This document shows positions 41,281-48,853 of a DNA stretch of 64,000 nt, piece after piece (the stretch's first letter is position 1; each line of letters starts with the position of its first letter). This stretch comes from SM23-32 sp964434535. Its GTDB lineage: Bacteria > Planctomycetota > Brocadiia > SM23-32. Position numbers and translations under genes: made by a program. The notes beneath the pieces were generated by a model. That model was not told the origin of the DNA. It did not search any database and worked only from the letters and a program-made list of their open reading frames with translations. Location: contig CAYSWA010000002.1 of the NCBI GenBank assembly GCA_964434535.1, positions 124,001 through 188,000 of the forward strand. Direction: 5' to 3'.

Positions 41281-42504
41281 ATGACCGAGACGCCCGCCGC
41301 CGAGACCGTGGCCGAGCCGACGCGCTTCGGCGCCCGCACCGTCGTGGGCCACGTGGACGTGGACACGCTGAGCCCGCGCCGCATCAAGCGGATGCTGCTG
41401 GCCGCCGAGTCGGGCGACCTCGCCGCCCAGGCCGAGCTGTTCGAGCGGATGGAGGAGAAGGACGGCGAGCTGGACGCCCACCTGCGCACGCGCAAGGCCG
41501 GCGTGGCGCGCCTGGCTTACCATGTGCAGCCGGCCGACCGCAGCCCCGCCGCGCAGGAGGCCGCCGAGCTCTGCCGCGAGGCCCTCGCCGAGGTCCCCGA
41601 CCTGCCCCAGGCCGTCTTCGACCTGCTCGACGCGGTCCCCAAGGGCTTCGCCGCGCAGGAGATCCAGTGGGAGACCGGCCGGCGGCAGTGGCGCCCGGCG
41701 CGCCTCCTCTACCGGCCCCAGCGCTGGTTCAAGGCCGCCGAGGACGGCGAGACGCTGATGCTGGCCGACAAGCATGGCGGCGCCGAGCCGATCAACCCGC
41801 TCAACTTCGTTATCCACCGCGTGCGCGCCCGCAGCGGCTTCTGCGCGCGGAGCGGCCTGCTGCGCTCCTGCGTGCGGGCCTTCGTGGTGCGGCACTTCGC
41901 CTGGAAGGACTGGATGGCCTTCGCCGAGGTCTACGGGATGCCGCCGCGCCTCGGCTGGCTGCGCGAGGACGTGCCGTGGGACTCGCAGGAGGCCCGCGAG
42001 CTCTGGCAGGCGGTCCGTGCCCTCGGCATGGACGCCGCCGCCGTCGTGCGCGAGGGCAACCGCATCGAGATGCTCGACACCCGCTCGGGCGGCGAAGGCG
42101 CCGTCTTCGAGCGCATCCTCGACCGCGCCGCCCACGAGCTGCGCCTCGCCGTGCTGGGGCAACTGCTGACCAGCGGCGGCGAGGGCGGCGGCTCCTACGC
42201 CCTGGGCGAGGTGCACAACCAGGTGCGCTGGGACCTGATCGAAGCCGACGCCAGGGCATTGGAGCGCACACTGACCGGGCAGCTCCTGCGCCCGGTCGTC
42301 CGCCTGAACCTCGGGCCCGACCACCCGGTGCCGGCCTGGCGCTTCGAGGCCGAGCGGCCCCGCGACCTGGGTGAGCTCGCCTCCACGGTCAAGACCCTCG
42401 CCGAGGCCGGACTCGCCATCCCCGCCGAGTGGGCCTACGCCCGCTTCGGCATCCCCAAGCCGGCCGCGGGCGAGCCCGTCCTCGGCCCCGCACGGGAGGA
42501 CTGA
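41281..42504 (+). CDS. Mu gp29-like portal protein, DUF935 (407 aa)
   Basis: Portal vertex protein of the DUF935 family. Diagnostic segments are LFERMEEKDGELDAHLRTRKAGV, FKAA...MLADKHGGAEPINPLNFV, FVVRHFAWKDWMAFAEVYGMPPRLG and VLGQLLTSGGEGGGSYALGEVHNQVR, followed by ELASTVKTLAEAGLAIPAEW near the C-terminus. Length 407 aa is slightly shorter than Mu gp29 (512 aa). Start ATG 41281. It lies directly before the gpI-like protease gene; a Mu gpF (minor head) gene that normally sits between is missing. Confidence 0.88.
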   Translation: MTETPAAETVAEPTRFGARTVVGHVDVDTLSPRRIKRMLLAAESGDLAAQAELFERMEEKDGELDAHLRTRKAGVARLAYHVQPADRSPAAQEAAELCREALAEVPDLPQAVFDLLDAVPKGFAAQEIQWETGRRQWRPARLLYRPQRWFKAAEDGETLMLADKHGGAEPINPLNFVIHRVRARSGFCARSGLLRSCVRAFVVRHFAWKDWMAFAEVYGMPPRLGWLREDVPWDSQEARELWQAVRALGMDAAAVVREGNRIEMLDTRSGGEGAVFERILDRAAHELRLAVLGQLLTSGGEGGGSYALGEVHNQVRWDLIEADARALERTLTGQLLRPVVRLNLGPDHPVPAWRFEAERPRDLGELASTVKTLAEAGLAIPAEWAYARFGIPKPAAGEPVLGPARED

Positions 42505-42505
42505 G

Positions 42506-43711
42506 ATGAGCGCCACGACCCCCGTCGAAGCCCCCGGCCGCACGGCCGGCCTGCCGCTGCCGCAGGGCGCCGCCGTGCCCGAGTGGGTCATGATCGCCCG
42601 CACCGGCGCGTGGCTCGGCCACCCGACGGCGCCGGAGGTGATCACCGCCGAACACCTGCGCAGCGCGCTGGACTACTTCCGCCGCCACCACGCCGCCCAC
42701 GGGGCGGACCTGGTGGTCGACTATCACCACGCGAGCGTCGCCGCCGCCCTGCGCGCCACCCGCGCCCCCGCCGCCGGATGGGTCCGCCAGATGGAGCTGC
42801 GCAACGGGGGCGCCGAGCTCTGGGGCCGCGTGCTCTGGACCACCGAGGCCGCCCGGGCCGTCGCCGCCCGCCACTACCGCTACCTGAGCCCGGTGCTGCG
42901 CTTCGACGCGCCCGACCGCCTCAGCGGCCGCCCCGTGCCGATGATGATCCACAGCGTCGCACTGACCAACACCCCGTTCATGACGGAGCTGGCGGCCCTG
43001 AACTGTGACGAGACGGCCTTTCCCGCAAGGTGCCCGGCCACGGACGGCCGGGCCGCAACGCTCAACCCGGAAGGAGGCGAGAGCATGTCTGTGCTGGACA
43101 GTCTTGCCAGGGCGCTCGATGAAGAGCCCGAGCAGGTGGCCTCCCGGCTCGGGCTGCCCACCGAGGGCGGCGCCCCGGACGACGCGGCCGTGGCCGGCCT
43201 GGTGATGGCCAACGCCGCGCGCCTGGGCGAGCTGGAGGCCGCGGCCGATGGCGAGGCGCCCCCGCTGCCGCCCTACGTGGCGAACGCGCTCGGCGTGGCC
43301 CCGTCGGCCGCCGAGCAGGAGGTCAAGGCGGCCCTGATCCGCCTGAAGGCGCCCGAGCCCGACCTGGCCGCCGTGCGCGAGAAGCTCGGCCTGCCGCCGG
43401 AGGCGCCGGGCATCGAGGTGCTCAACGCCATCGGCGCCCTCCGGCAGGCCCGCCGCCGCAGCGAGGCGGAGGAACTGGTCGACGAGGCGGTGCGCGCCGG
43501 CAAGATACCGCCGGCCCACCGCGAGTTCTACCTGCGCGAGGCGCTCAACGACCTGGAGGCCACGCGCACGGTCATCAACGCCATGGCCGCCCTCACCGCC
43601 GCTCCCCCGGCCCGGCCGGCCGCCGGCCGCCCGGCCCTGACGGCGGGCGAGAGGCAGGTCTGCCGGCAGCTCGGCATCAAGCCCGAGACCTTCGCCGGCG
43701 CACGGAGCTGA
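42506..43711 (+). CDS. Mu gpI-like capsid protease with C-terminal scaffold (401 aa)
   Basis: Head-maturation protease/scaffold. The N-terminal ~180 residues contain the Mu-I family protease region (EVITAEHLRSALDYFRRHHA, DLVVDYHHASVAA, AGWVRQMELRNGG, RHYRYLSPVLRFDA, PVPMMIHSVALTNTPF). The C-terminal ~210 residues are helical and charged, fitting a scaffold. An internal in-frame start makes the scaffold separately (see next entry). ATG 42506 follows GGGAGGA. Family length is about 360 in Mu. Both the VDYHH and VALTNTP elements are conserved in gpI proteins. Confidence 0.82.
   Translation: MSATTPVEAPGRTAGLPLPQGAAVPEWVMIARTGAWLGHPTAPEVITAEHLRSALDYFRRHHAAHGADLVVDYHHASVAAALRATRAPAAGWVRQMELRNGGAELWGRVLWTTEAARAVAARHYRYLSPVLRFDAPDRLSGRPVPMMIHSVALTNTPFMTELAALNCDETAFPARCPATDGRAATLNPEGGESMSVLDSLARALDEEPEQVASRLGLPTEGGAPDDAAVAGLVMANAARLGELEAAADGEAPPLPPYVANALGVAPSAAEQEVKAALIRLKAPEPDLAAVREKLGLPPEAPGIEVLNAIGALRQARRRSEAEELVDEAVRAGKIPPAHREFYLREALNDLEATRTVINAMAALTAAPPARPAAGRPALTAGERQVCRQLGIKPETFAGARS
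43085..43711 (+). CDS. Nested scaffold protein, Mu gpZ-like, from an internal start (208 aa)
   Basis: An in-frame ATG at 43085 (MSVLDSLARALDEEPEQVASRLG) is preceded by GGAAGGAGG, one of the strongest Shine-Dalgarno sites in the cluster, at 43069-43077. It begins exactly after the protease region. In phage Mu the scaffold gpZ is made from an internal start within gene I in the same way. The product is a helical, acidic protein ending in AGERQVCRQLGIKPETFAGARS. Confidence 0.7.
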   Translation: MSVLDSLARALDEEPEQVASRLGLPTEGGAPDDAAVAGLVMANAARLGELEAAADGEAPPLPPYVANALGVAPSAAEQEVKAALIRLKAPEPDLAAVREKLGLPPEAPGIEVLNAIGALRQARRRSEAEELVDEAVRAGKIPPAHREFYLREALNDLEATRTVINAMAALTAAPPARPAAGRPALTAGERQVCRQLGIKPETFAGARS

Positions 43712-43741
43712 CCCGCACCCGAACCCGAAGGAGGCACCTGA

Positions 43742-44215
43742 ATGGCCGCCCTCACCTCTGACAGGAACACCGAGTACAGCCTCGGCGATCTGCTCTCGAT
43801 CCCGGTGGCGGCCGGCGCGTGCATATACGCCGGCGCCCTGGTCTGCGCCGACGCCGACGGCTACGCAGTGCCCGCCGCGGATGCGGCCGGGCTCATCTTC
43901 CAGGGCGTCGCGACCGCCCAGGCCGACAACACGGCCGGCGCCGACGGCGACCTGAGCGTGGTGGTGCGCCGGCGCGGCCGCTACCGCTACGCCTACCAGG
44001 GCGCGCTGAGCCAGGCCGCCCTCGGCGGGCGCGTCTACGCCGTCGACGACCAGACCGTGGACGCCGCCGACGACGTGACCAACGACGTGGCCGTCGGCGT
44101 CATCGACAAGGCCGAGGGCGCCGGCGAGTGCTGGGTCTCGATCGACGCCGCCGTGCTGGCCGGCCGGGCCTTCTCCGAGCCGACCACGACCACGACCACG
44201 ACGGCCGGCGCCTGA
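43742..44215 (+). CDS. Head decoration-like protein with C-terminal oligo-Thr tail (157 aa)
   Basis: Position just before the major capsid gene and beta-rich sequence (LSIPVAAGACIYAGALVCADADGY, GLIFQGVATAQADNTAG) match small capsid decoration/stabilisation proteins (DUF2190-like). At the C-terminus, after SEP, the protein ends with seven threonines and AGA. That tail is encoded by ACC/ACG codons at 44178-44215. Start ATG 43742 follows GGAGG (43730-43734). Its function is inferred; the oligo-Thr tail is shared with three later proteins of the cluster. Confidence 0.6.
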   Translation: MAALTSDRNTEYSLGDLLSIPVAAGACIYAGALVCADADGYAVPAADAAGLIFQGVATAQADNTAGADGDLSVVVRRRGRYRYAYQGALSQAALGGRVYAVDDQTVDAADDVTNDVAVGVIDKAEGAGECWVSIDAAVLAGRAFSEPTTTTTTTAGA

Positions 44216-44259
44216 GGCCGACCCTGACCACATCCCCAACCTGACGGAGGTCTGAGAGC

Positions 44260-45144
44260 ATGGAGATCACGCAGGGCAATCTGGAGGCGGTCTTCACCGG
44301 CCTGAAGGCGGTGTTCAGCGAGGCCGTCCAGTCCACCGAAGACCAGCGCATCCAGCGCCTGATGGAGGTCGTCCCCAGCACGAGCGGCTCCGAGCAGTAT
44401 CCGACCGCGACGCTGCTGGGCGACCTGGAGGAGGTGCTGGACGAGGTGACCATCACCGGCATCGGCGCGTTCGTGCAGAGCGTGCCGAACCGCACGTTCG
44501 CCCGCATCGTGCAGGTCAAGCGCAACGATGTGGCGGACGACAACATCGGCGTCTACCGCCCCGGCGTGCGCCAGCTCGGCCGGCGGGCGGCGCTCTATCC
44601 GCTGCGCCTGGCGGCCGAGGCGCTGCTGGCCGGCTTCACCGACCAGTGGGTCGACGGGGCCGCCGTCTTCAGCGACGCCCACGAGTGGGTCGGCGGCCTG
44701 TCCTGGTCGAACCGGGCCGACGCGGCGCTCGATGCGACCGGCTTCGAGGCGGCCTGCGCCGCCCTGGAGCAGCGCACCGGCCCCGACGGCGCGCCGCTCG
44801 GGCTGGAGCCGGACCTGCTGGTCTGCGGCCTGGCCAACAAGGCGGCCGCCGAGGCGGTCCTCGAGGTCCAGTACCTGGAGGGCGGGCAGTCGAACCGCAA
44901 CTACAAGAAGTGCGACCTGCTCGTGCTGCATCGTTTCAGCGCGAGCACGGCGTGGTTCGTGACCGACACCGACCCGGTCCGGCCCCTGATCCTGCAGGAT
45001 CGGGAGGGCCCCGACTTCACCGCCAAGGACAGCCCGGACGACGACGAGGCGTTCTACCGCGAGCAGTACGCCTACAAGGCGCGCCGCCGCTGCGCCGTCG
45101 CCGTGCTGGCCCCCTGGCTGATCCAGGCGTCGGCCGGCGCCTAA
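44260..45144 (+). CDS. Mu gpT-like major capsid protein (294 aa)
   Basis: Major head subunit of the Mu gpT family. The N-terminus MEITQGNLEAVFTGLKAVFSEA matches the gpT signature (T..NL..LF.G....F...). ELEEVL...GIGAFVQSVPNRTFARIVQVKRNDVADDNIG and the SDAHEWVGGLSWSN segment are also typical. Near the C-terminus FYREQYAYKARRRCAVAVL ends the fold. Length 294 aa equals Mu gpT (305). Start ATG 44260 is preceded by GGAGG (44246-44250). It follows the decoration gene. Confidence 0.88.
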   Translation: MEITQGNLEAVFTGLKAVFSEAVQSTEDQRIQRLMEVVPSTSGSEQYPTATLLGDLEEVLDEVTITGIGAFVQSVPNRTFARIVQVKRNDVADDNIGVYRPGVRQLGRRAALYPLRLAAEALLAGFTDQWVDGAAVFSDAHEWVGGLSWSNRADAALDATGFEAACAALEQRTGPDGAPLGLEPDLLVCGLANKAAAEAVLEVQYLEGGQSNRNYKKCDLLVLHRFSASTAWFVTDTDPVRPLILQDREGPDFTAKDSPDDDEAFYREQYAYKARRRCAVAVLAPWLIQASAGA

Positions 45145-45223
45145 AGGCGCCCCCGTCCCCGTGGCCGGCGGCCCTCCCCTACGGGTCGCCGGCCATCCCC
45201 ACTGATAACGGGAGCCAAGCCCG

Positions 45224-45655
45224 ATGGCCTACTGCACCCAGGCGGACATCGAGACGCGCATCGGCGCGGATGACCTGGCCGCCCTGGCCGACCACGACGG
45301 CGACGGCAGCCCCGACGCCGGCGTGGTCGACGGGGCGATCCGGAGCGCCGAGGCGCTGATCGACAGCTACCTTTCCCTGCGGTTCGCCGTGCCGGTGGAG
45401 CTGCCCGGCGGCGAAGGCCCCGAGGCGCTCACCACGCGCGCGGTGAACCTATCGGTCTACTTCCTGCGGCTCGGGCGCGACAGCGTCACCGAGGACGCGC
45501 GCGCCCAGTACGAGGACGACGTGGCCTGGCTCGGGCAGGTGGTGGCCGGGCGCGTCTCGCTCGGGGTCGAGCCGGCGCCCGCCGAGGGCGGCGCCGCGAT
45601 CGGGGCGCGCTCCGAGGCCCGGCCGCGCCTGTTCGGGCGGGACCAACCGCTCTGA
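45224..45655 (+). CDS. Mu gp36-like head-tail connector, DUF1320 (143 aa)
   Basis: DUF1320 family: YCTQADIETRIGADDLAALADHDGDGSPD, then VVDGAIRSAEALIDSYLSLRFAVP, and a C-terminal helix (TTRAVNLSVYFLRLGRD) are typical of Mu gp36. It joins head and tail. Length 143 aa is normal (Mu gp36 138 aa). A 179-bp foldback sequence begins immediately at its stop codon. Start ATG 45224 follows GGGAG. Confidence 0.85.
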   Translation: MAYCTQADIETRIGADDLAALADHDGDGSPDAGVVDGAIRSAEALIDSYLSLRFAVPVELPGGEGPEALTTRAVNLSVYFLRLGRDSVTEDARAQYEDDVAWLGQVVAGRVSLGVEPAPAEGGAAIGARSEARPRLFGRDQPL

Positions 45656-45834
45656 AGGAGCTATTGCAGAACCATGTCCGTAGCGAGGCCGAGCGAGAAG
45701 CCGGAGGGCAAGGAGGCCGGCACAGAACGCCCGCAGGCGTGGCCAGAGGCCACGTTGAGGACGTTCTGCGTCAACGACGCGGCCATCCGGCTTCGCAGCC
45801 GGCCGCAGTAGGTCACGGTTCTGCAATAGCTCCT
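45656..45834. repeat. 179-bp foldback (MITE-like) element with perfect 18-bp terminal inverted repeats
   Basis: AGGAGCTATTGCAGAACC at 45656-45673 is repeated exactly in inverse orientation at 45817-45834. The palindromy continues imperfectly inward: GAGAAGCCGGA (left) pairs with TCCGGCTTCGC (right), and CAGAACG pairs with CGTTCTG. The whole element can form one long hairpin. It carries no gene of its own. It separates the DUF1320 gene (which ends just before it) from the next tail gene (which starts 14 bp after it). Target-site duplication is not evident. Confidence 0.85.
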
Positions 45835-45847
45835 AAAGGGGGATCAG

Positions 45848-46303
45848 ATGAGCAACTTCTTCACAGACGGGCGGCTCGGGCTGATCGCCGCGCTCCAGGG
45901 CGACCCCGAGATAGACGGCCGCGTGCGCACCTACTTCGACTTCGGCCCCGGCCTGGCCCGCCGCCGCGCCCTGGAGCCGGCCCAGTGCCCGGCGCTCAGC
46001 GTGGCGCCCGCCGGCGCCGCCGAGCGGCGCGTGGCGAACGTTGAGCGCGAGGTGCCCCAGGCCCTCAGCATCGAGCTGGCCACCTGCGGGCAGGACGTGG
46101 CGCCCTGCGAGGAGCTGGCCGCCCTGGTGATCGCCCGCGTGCACGCCTGCAACGGCGAGTGCCTGGGCCTCGCCGCCGACGGGCTGACGGGGCTGCGCGT
46201 GGCCGGCGTGAGCTGGCGCGTCGAGCCCGACGAGGCATCGGCCCGCCCGATCTGGATCGCCGCGGTCGAGGTCGAGCTGCTCTGGCGACGCGTCGACGCG
46301 TAG
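45848..46303 (+). CDS. Tail terminator-like phage protein (151 aa)
   Basis: Follows DUF1320 as Mu gp37 (DUF1834) does. The sequence (TDGRLGLIAALQGDPEIDGRV, then LARRRALEPAQCPALSVAP and RPIWIAAVEVELLWRRVDA) has the alpha/beta pattern of small tail-completion proteins. I do not recognise a family with certainty. ATG 45848 is preceded by AAAGGGG. The foldback element lies just upstream. Confidence 0.5.
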   Translation: MSNFFTDGRLGLIAALQGDPEIDGRVRTYFDFGPGLARRRALEPAQCPALSVAPAGAAERRVANVEREVPQALSIELATCGQDVAPCEELAALVIARVHACNGECLGLAADGLTGLRVAGVSWRVEPDEASARPIWIAAVEVELLWRRVDA

Positions 46304-46315
46304 GAGGAAGTGGGC

Positions 46316-47218
46316 ATGAGCGGACCGAGCGGCAACTGGCACTACCCGCGCCGGCGCCACGTGCGTGTCTGCCGCGAGCTGGCCTGGGGCGTCTGCCCGG
46401 CCGCCCCGGCGTGGCAGGCCCTGCCCGTGCTGCCCGGCGGCTGCACCGTGCGCGCGGCCCGGCCCCGCTGGCGGCCCGACTCGCGCTACGGCGGCTTCCG
46501 GGGCGCACCGCCCCTGAGCGACGGCGTCCAGGTGACCGGCACGCTCGCCACCGAGGCGTGGCCGCAGCTCGCCGGCCTCGTGCTGGAGATGGCCCTGGAG
46601 CGCACCGGCGGCGAGCCGGCCAGCTACTGCCTGGACCACTTCACGCCGTCCGACCCGCGCCGCTGCCTCGGCCTGATGGCCGACCGGCTGCGCGTCCGGG
46701 CGACGGCCGAGTCCGGCCACGTCCTGTTCGAGCTGCTCCTGCGCGGCAAGGCAGAGGAGCCGAACGCGCCGCTGGCCGAGGCCGACTTCGACTACGCCGC
46801 GCTCAGCCCCGTTGCGTTCACCCTCGCCCGCGCGGCGGTCACGGTCGACGGCGCGTCGATCACCGCCGTGGAGGCGCTCACCGTCGAGGTGCGCAACCAC
46901 CTGGCGGCGGGCCCGGCGCGGAGCGGGGCGGCGGCGTTCCTGGCGGCCGGGCGGCGTGAGGTGCGCCTGGAGCTGCGCTCGCTGGACGCCGACGGGGCGC
47001 TCGACGAGGCCCTGCGCGGCGACGCGGCACTCGCCTTCGAGGCCGTCTTCTCGCACCCGGAGGGCCACTCGCTGACCCTCGCCCTGCCCGTCCTGCACCC
47101 GGAGGAGAACGCACCCGACGCCGGCGCCGACGGGCTGGCCCGCACCGTCCTGCGCGCCGTGGCCGGCACCGACGCCGGGGGCGACGACATCACCTACCTG
47201 CTGACCCTGAGCCCGTGA
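46316..47218 (+). CDS. Putative tail tube or tail structural protein (300 aa)
   Basis: Beta-rich protein with Gly/Pro turns (VLPGGCTVRAARPRWRPDS, FELLLRGKAEEPNAPL, LRLELRSLDADGALDE). Repeated beta-sandwich pattern (FTLARAAVTVDGASITAVEALTVEVRNHL; LAFEAVFSHPEGHSLTLALPVL) resembles phage tail-tube-like folds with two similar halves. ATG 46316 is chosen because AGGAGGA (46302-46308) is 7 nt upstream; a GTG at 46310 is too close to it. No family is firmly recognised. Confidence 0.5.
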   Translation: MSGPSGNWHYPRRRHVRVCRELAWGVCPAAPAWQALPVLPGGCTVRAARPRWRPDSRYGGFRGAPPLSDGVQVTGTLATEAWPQLAGLVLEMALERTGGEPASYCLDHFTPSDPRRCLGLMADRLRVRATAESGHVLFELLLRGKAEEPNAPLAEADFDYAALSPVAFTLARAAVTVDGASITAVEALTVEVRNHLAAGPARSGAAAFLAAGRREVRLELRSLDADGALDEALRGDAALAFEAVFSHPEGHSLTLALPVLHPEENAPDAGADGLARTVLRAVAGTDAGGDDITYLLTLSP

Positions 47219-47234
47219 GGGCCGGAGGCGAGAC

Positions 47235-47423
47235 GTGAGTGACGAGACGGCGGAGGCGCTGCGGAAGCAGCAGATCCTGTCGGCCGTGCACGAGCGGCTG
47301 CGGGAGCTGTCCGAGGAGAACATGGCCCTGCACCGGCGCAGCGCCGCCGCGCTGGAGAAGCTGCGCCGCGACATCGAGCGGATCGAGCGCCGCATCAGGC
47401 GCACGAGCGTCGCCCGCGCATAG
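47235..47423 (+). CDS. Small coiled-coil phage protein (62 aa)
   Basis: Highly charged helical peptide (AVHERLRELSEENMALHRRS, then LEKLRRDIERIERRIRR) with no membrane segment. Start GTG 47235 lies 17 bp after the tube-like gene and is preceded by GGAGG (47223-47227). It occupies a site that could hold a tape-measure chaperone, but no tape-measure gene follows. Function unknown. Confidence 0.5.
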   Translation: MSDETAEALRKQQILSAVHERLRELSEENMALHRRSAAALEKLRRDIERIERRIRRTSVARA

Positions 47424-47444
47424 GCCCACGGAGGGAGGCACGCC

Positions 47445-48488
47445 GTGCCCGGATACTTCCACGACGGAGCGCTGCACGTCGAGCTGGGCGAGCACGTCTT
47501 CGCCACGCCCTCGACGCGGCGGCTGAACCTGTTCCTCGCGCCGCACGGCGCGCCGGCGCGCCTCCACGGGGCCGGCGGCGGCGTGCAGGCACTGCGCGTG
47601 ACGGGCCAGCGCCTGCGGGCGAACCTCGGCGACGCGGAACGCTACCTGCTGGAGCTGTTCCGCGCGCTCGCGCTCAGCGGGCCCGGCACGGTGGGCGTCG
47701 AGGACGAGGCGGGCCGGCGCGCGACCTTCGGCGGCTGCCTCTGCGTGGCGGCCACGGGCGAGGTCCGCACGCTGCGCTTCGCCGAGATCGCCCTGACCTT
47801 CGCCTGCCCCGAGCGCGCCGAGCAGCCGGCCTGGGACGGCGTGCCCGCGACGCCGGCGAGCTACCCGGGCACCGGCACGCTCCAGGACTACGCCGCCGGG
47901 GGCGTGCCGCTCGGTCACCACCCGACGGCGCTGCGCATCGAGATGCGGCGGGAGGCGGCCCTGCGCGAGGTGCCGCGGGCGCGCGGGGCGCGCCCGGCCG
48001 GCCCCGAGCGCGGCGCGGGCCTGCGCCTGACCGTCGTCTCGCACGCGCTGGCCACCGGCGAGCACCTGGCCGACTACCTGGAGGAGCTGGCGCGCGGGAT
48101 CGGGGCGGGGCCCGTCGAGCTGACGGGCAACGGGAACGCGCTCGGCGAGGGGGCGCTGGAACACGTCCGCGCGGCCCACACTGACGGGCGGCACACGCGG
48201 CTGGAGCTGGAGTTCGCGGTCGAGCTGGCCCCCGCGCCGCTGAGCACGACCCCGGCGCCGTACCCGACCACGACGACCGCCGCCCCGGAGACGACCGTCG
48301 CGCCGACGACCACCACCACGACCGTGGCGCCGACCACGACCACGACCACGGCGGCGCCGGGGACCACCACCACGACGACGGAGGGCCCGGTCGGCCGCAA
48401 CGAGGGCGAGCCGGACAGCGGCGCGCTCCAGAGCGGCGGCGCCGCGCGCAACGAAGGTGAACTCGATTCAGGAGCGCTCCAGACATGA
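47445..48488 (+). CDS. Phage tail protein with mucin-like Pro/Ala/Thr tail and repeated C-terminal motif (347 aa)
   Basis: Residues 1-~260 form a structured domain (FHDGALHVELGEHVFATPS...TALRIEMRREAALREVP). From about residue 265 a low-complexity, mucin-like tail follows: four runs of 4-6 threonines separated by AAPE, VAP or AAPG. The final 30 residues repeat RNEGE(P/L)DSGALQ twice (RNEGEPDSGALQS and RNEGELDSGALQT). The DNA here is ACC/ACG-rich (48258-48480). The start is GTG 47445 with GGAGGG upstream. The tail looks solvent-exposed, suited to O-glycosylation or to flexible attachment of adhesins; this is inference. Confidence 0.55.
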   Translation: MPGYFHDGALHVELGEHVFATPSTRRLNLFLAPHGAPARLHGAGGGVQALRVTGQRLRANLGDAERYLLELFRALALSGPGTVGVEDEAGRRATFGGCLCVAATGEVRTLRFAEIALTFACPERAEQPAWDGVPATPASYPGTGTLQDYAAGGVPLGHHPTALRIEMRREAALREVPRARGARPAGPERGAGLRLTVVSHALATGEHLADYLEELARGIGAGPVELTGNGNALGEGALEHVRAAHTDGRHTRLELEFAVELAPAPLSTTPAPYPTTTTAAPETTVAPTTTTTTVAPTTTTTTAAPGTTTTTTEGPVGRNEGEPDSGALQSGGAARNEGELDSGALQT

Positions 48489-48850
48489 GACACAACCCGG
48501 CCTACCAGCGGCTTGAGACCTACGGCGACGCCGAGGGGCTGACCCTGGCCGACGTGGCGAGCTACATCGACGCCGTCCGCGCGAACCCCGATGGGGCGGT
48601 CGCGGCCACCGTCGAAGACGTGATGTTCCCCGAGGGCCGCCCCGCCGGCGACGGCACGCGCCGCGACAGCGCGCTGGTCTGCTACGCCGGCGTGCTGCTG
48701 GAGCGCCGGCGCGCGGCGCGGCGCCAGGCGCTCGCCGACCGCATCCACGAGGCGGGCGTCCGCCTCTGGCGGCTGCGGCTGAAGGGCCGCCGGCTCGTCG
48801 CCCTGGCACCCGAGCAGGACGCCACCACCACCACCACGCGGGGGGCCTGA
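48485..48850 (+). CDS. Small phage tail-associated protein with oligo-Thr C-terminus (121 aa)
   Basis: Overlaps the previous gene by 4 bp (ATGA). The N-terminal half is soluble alpha/beta (LETYGDAEGLTLADVASYIDAVRANPDG), the C-terminal half an Arg-rich helix (LLERRRAARRQALADRIHEAGVRLWRL). It ends with ATTTTTRGA, the oligo-Thr tail shared with other proteins of the cluster. No known family is recognised. Confidence 0.55.
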   Translation: MRHNPAYQRLETYGDAEGLTLADVASYIDAVRANPDGAVAATVEDVMFPEGRPAGDGTRRDSALVCYAGVLLERRRAARRQALADRIHEAGVRLWRLRLKGRRLVALAPEQDATTTTTRGA

Positions 48851-48853
48851 CCG

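Noticed and set aside
45664..45830. Small ORF through the foldback element
   Set aside because: No ribosome site or similarity; explained by the inverted-repeat structure.
48258..48400. (ACC)n-rich tract as a microsatellite or CRISPR-like array
   Set aside because: It is in frame, interrupted by Pro/Ala codons, and recurs as protein tails in separate genes; there are no spacers, so it is coding low-complexity, not CRISPR.
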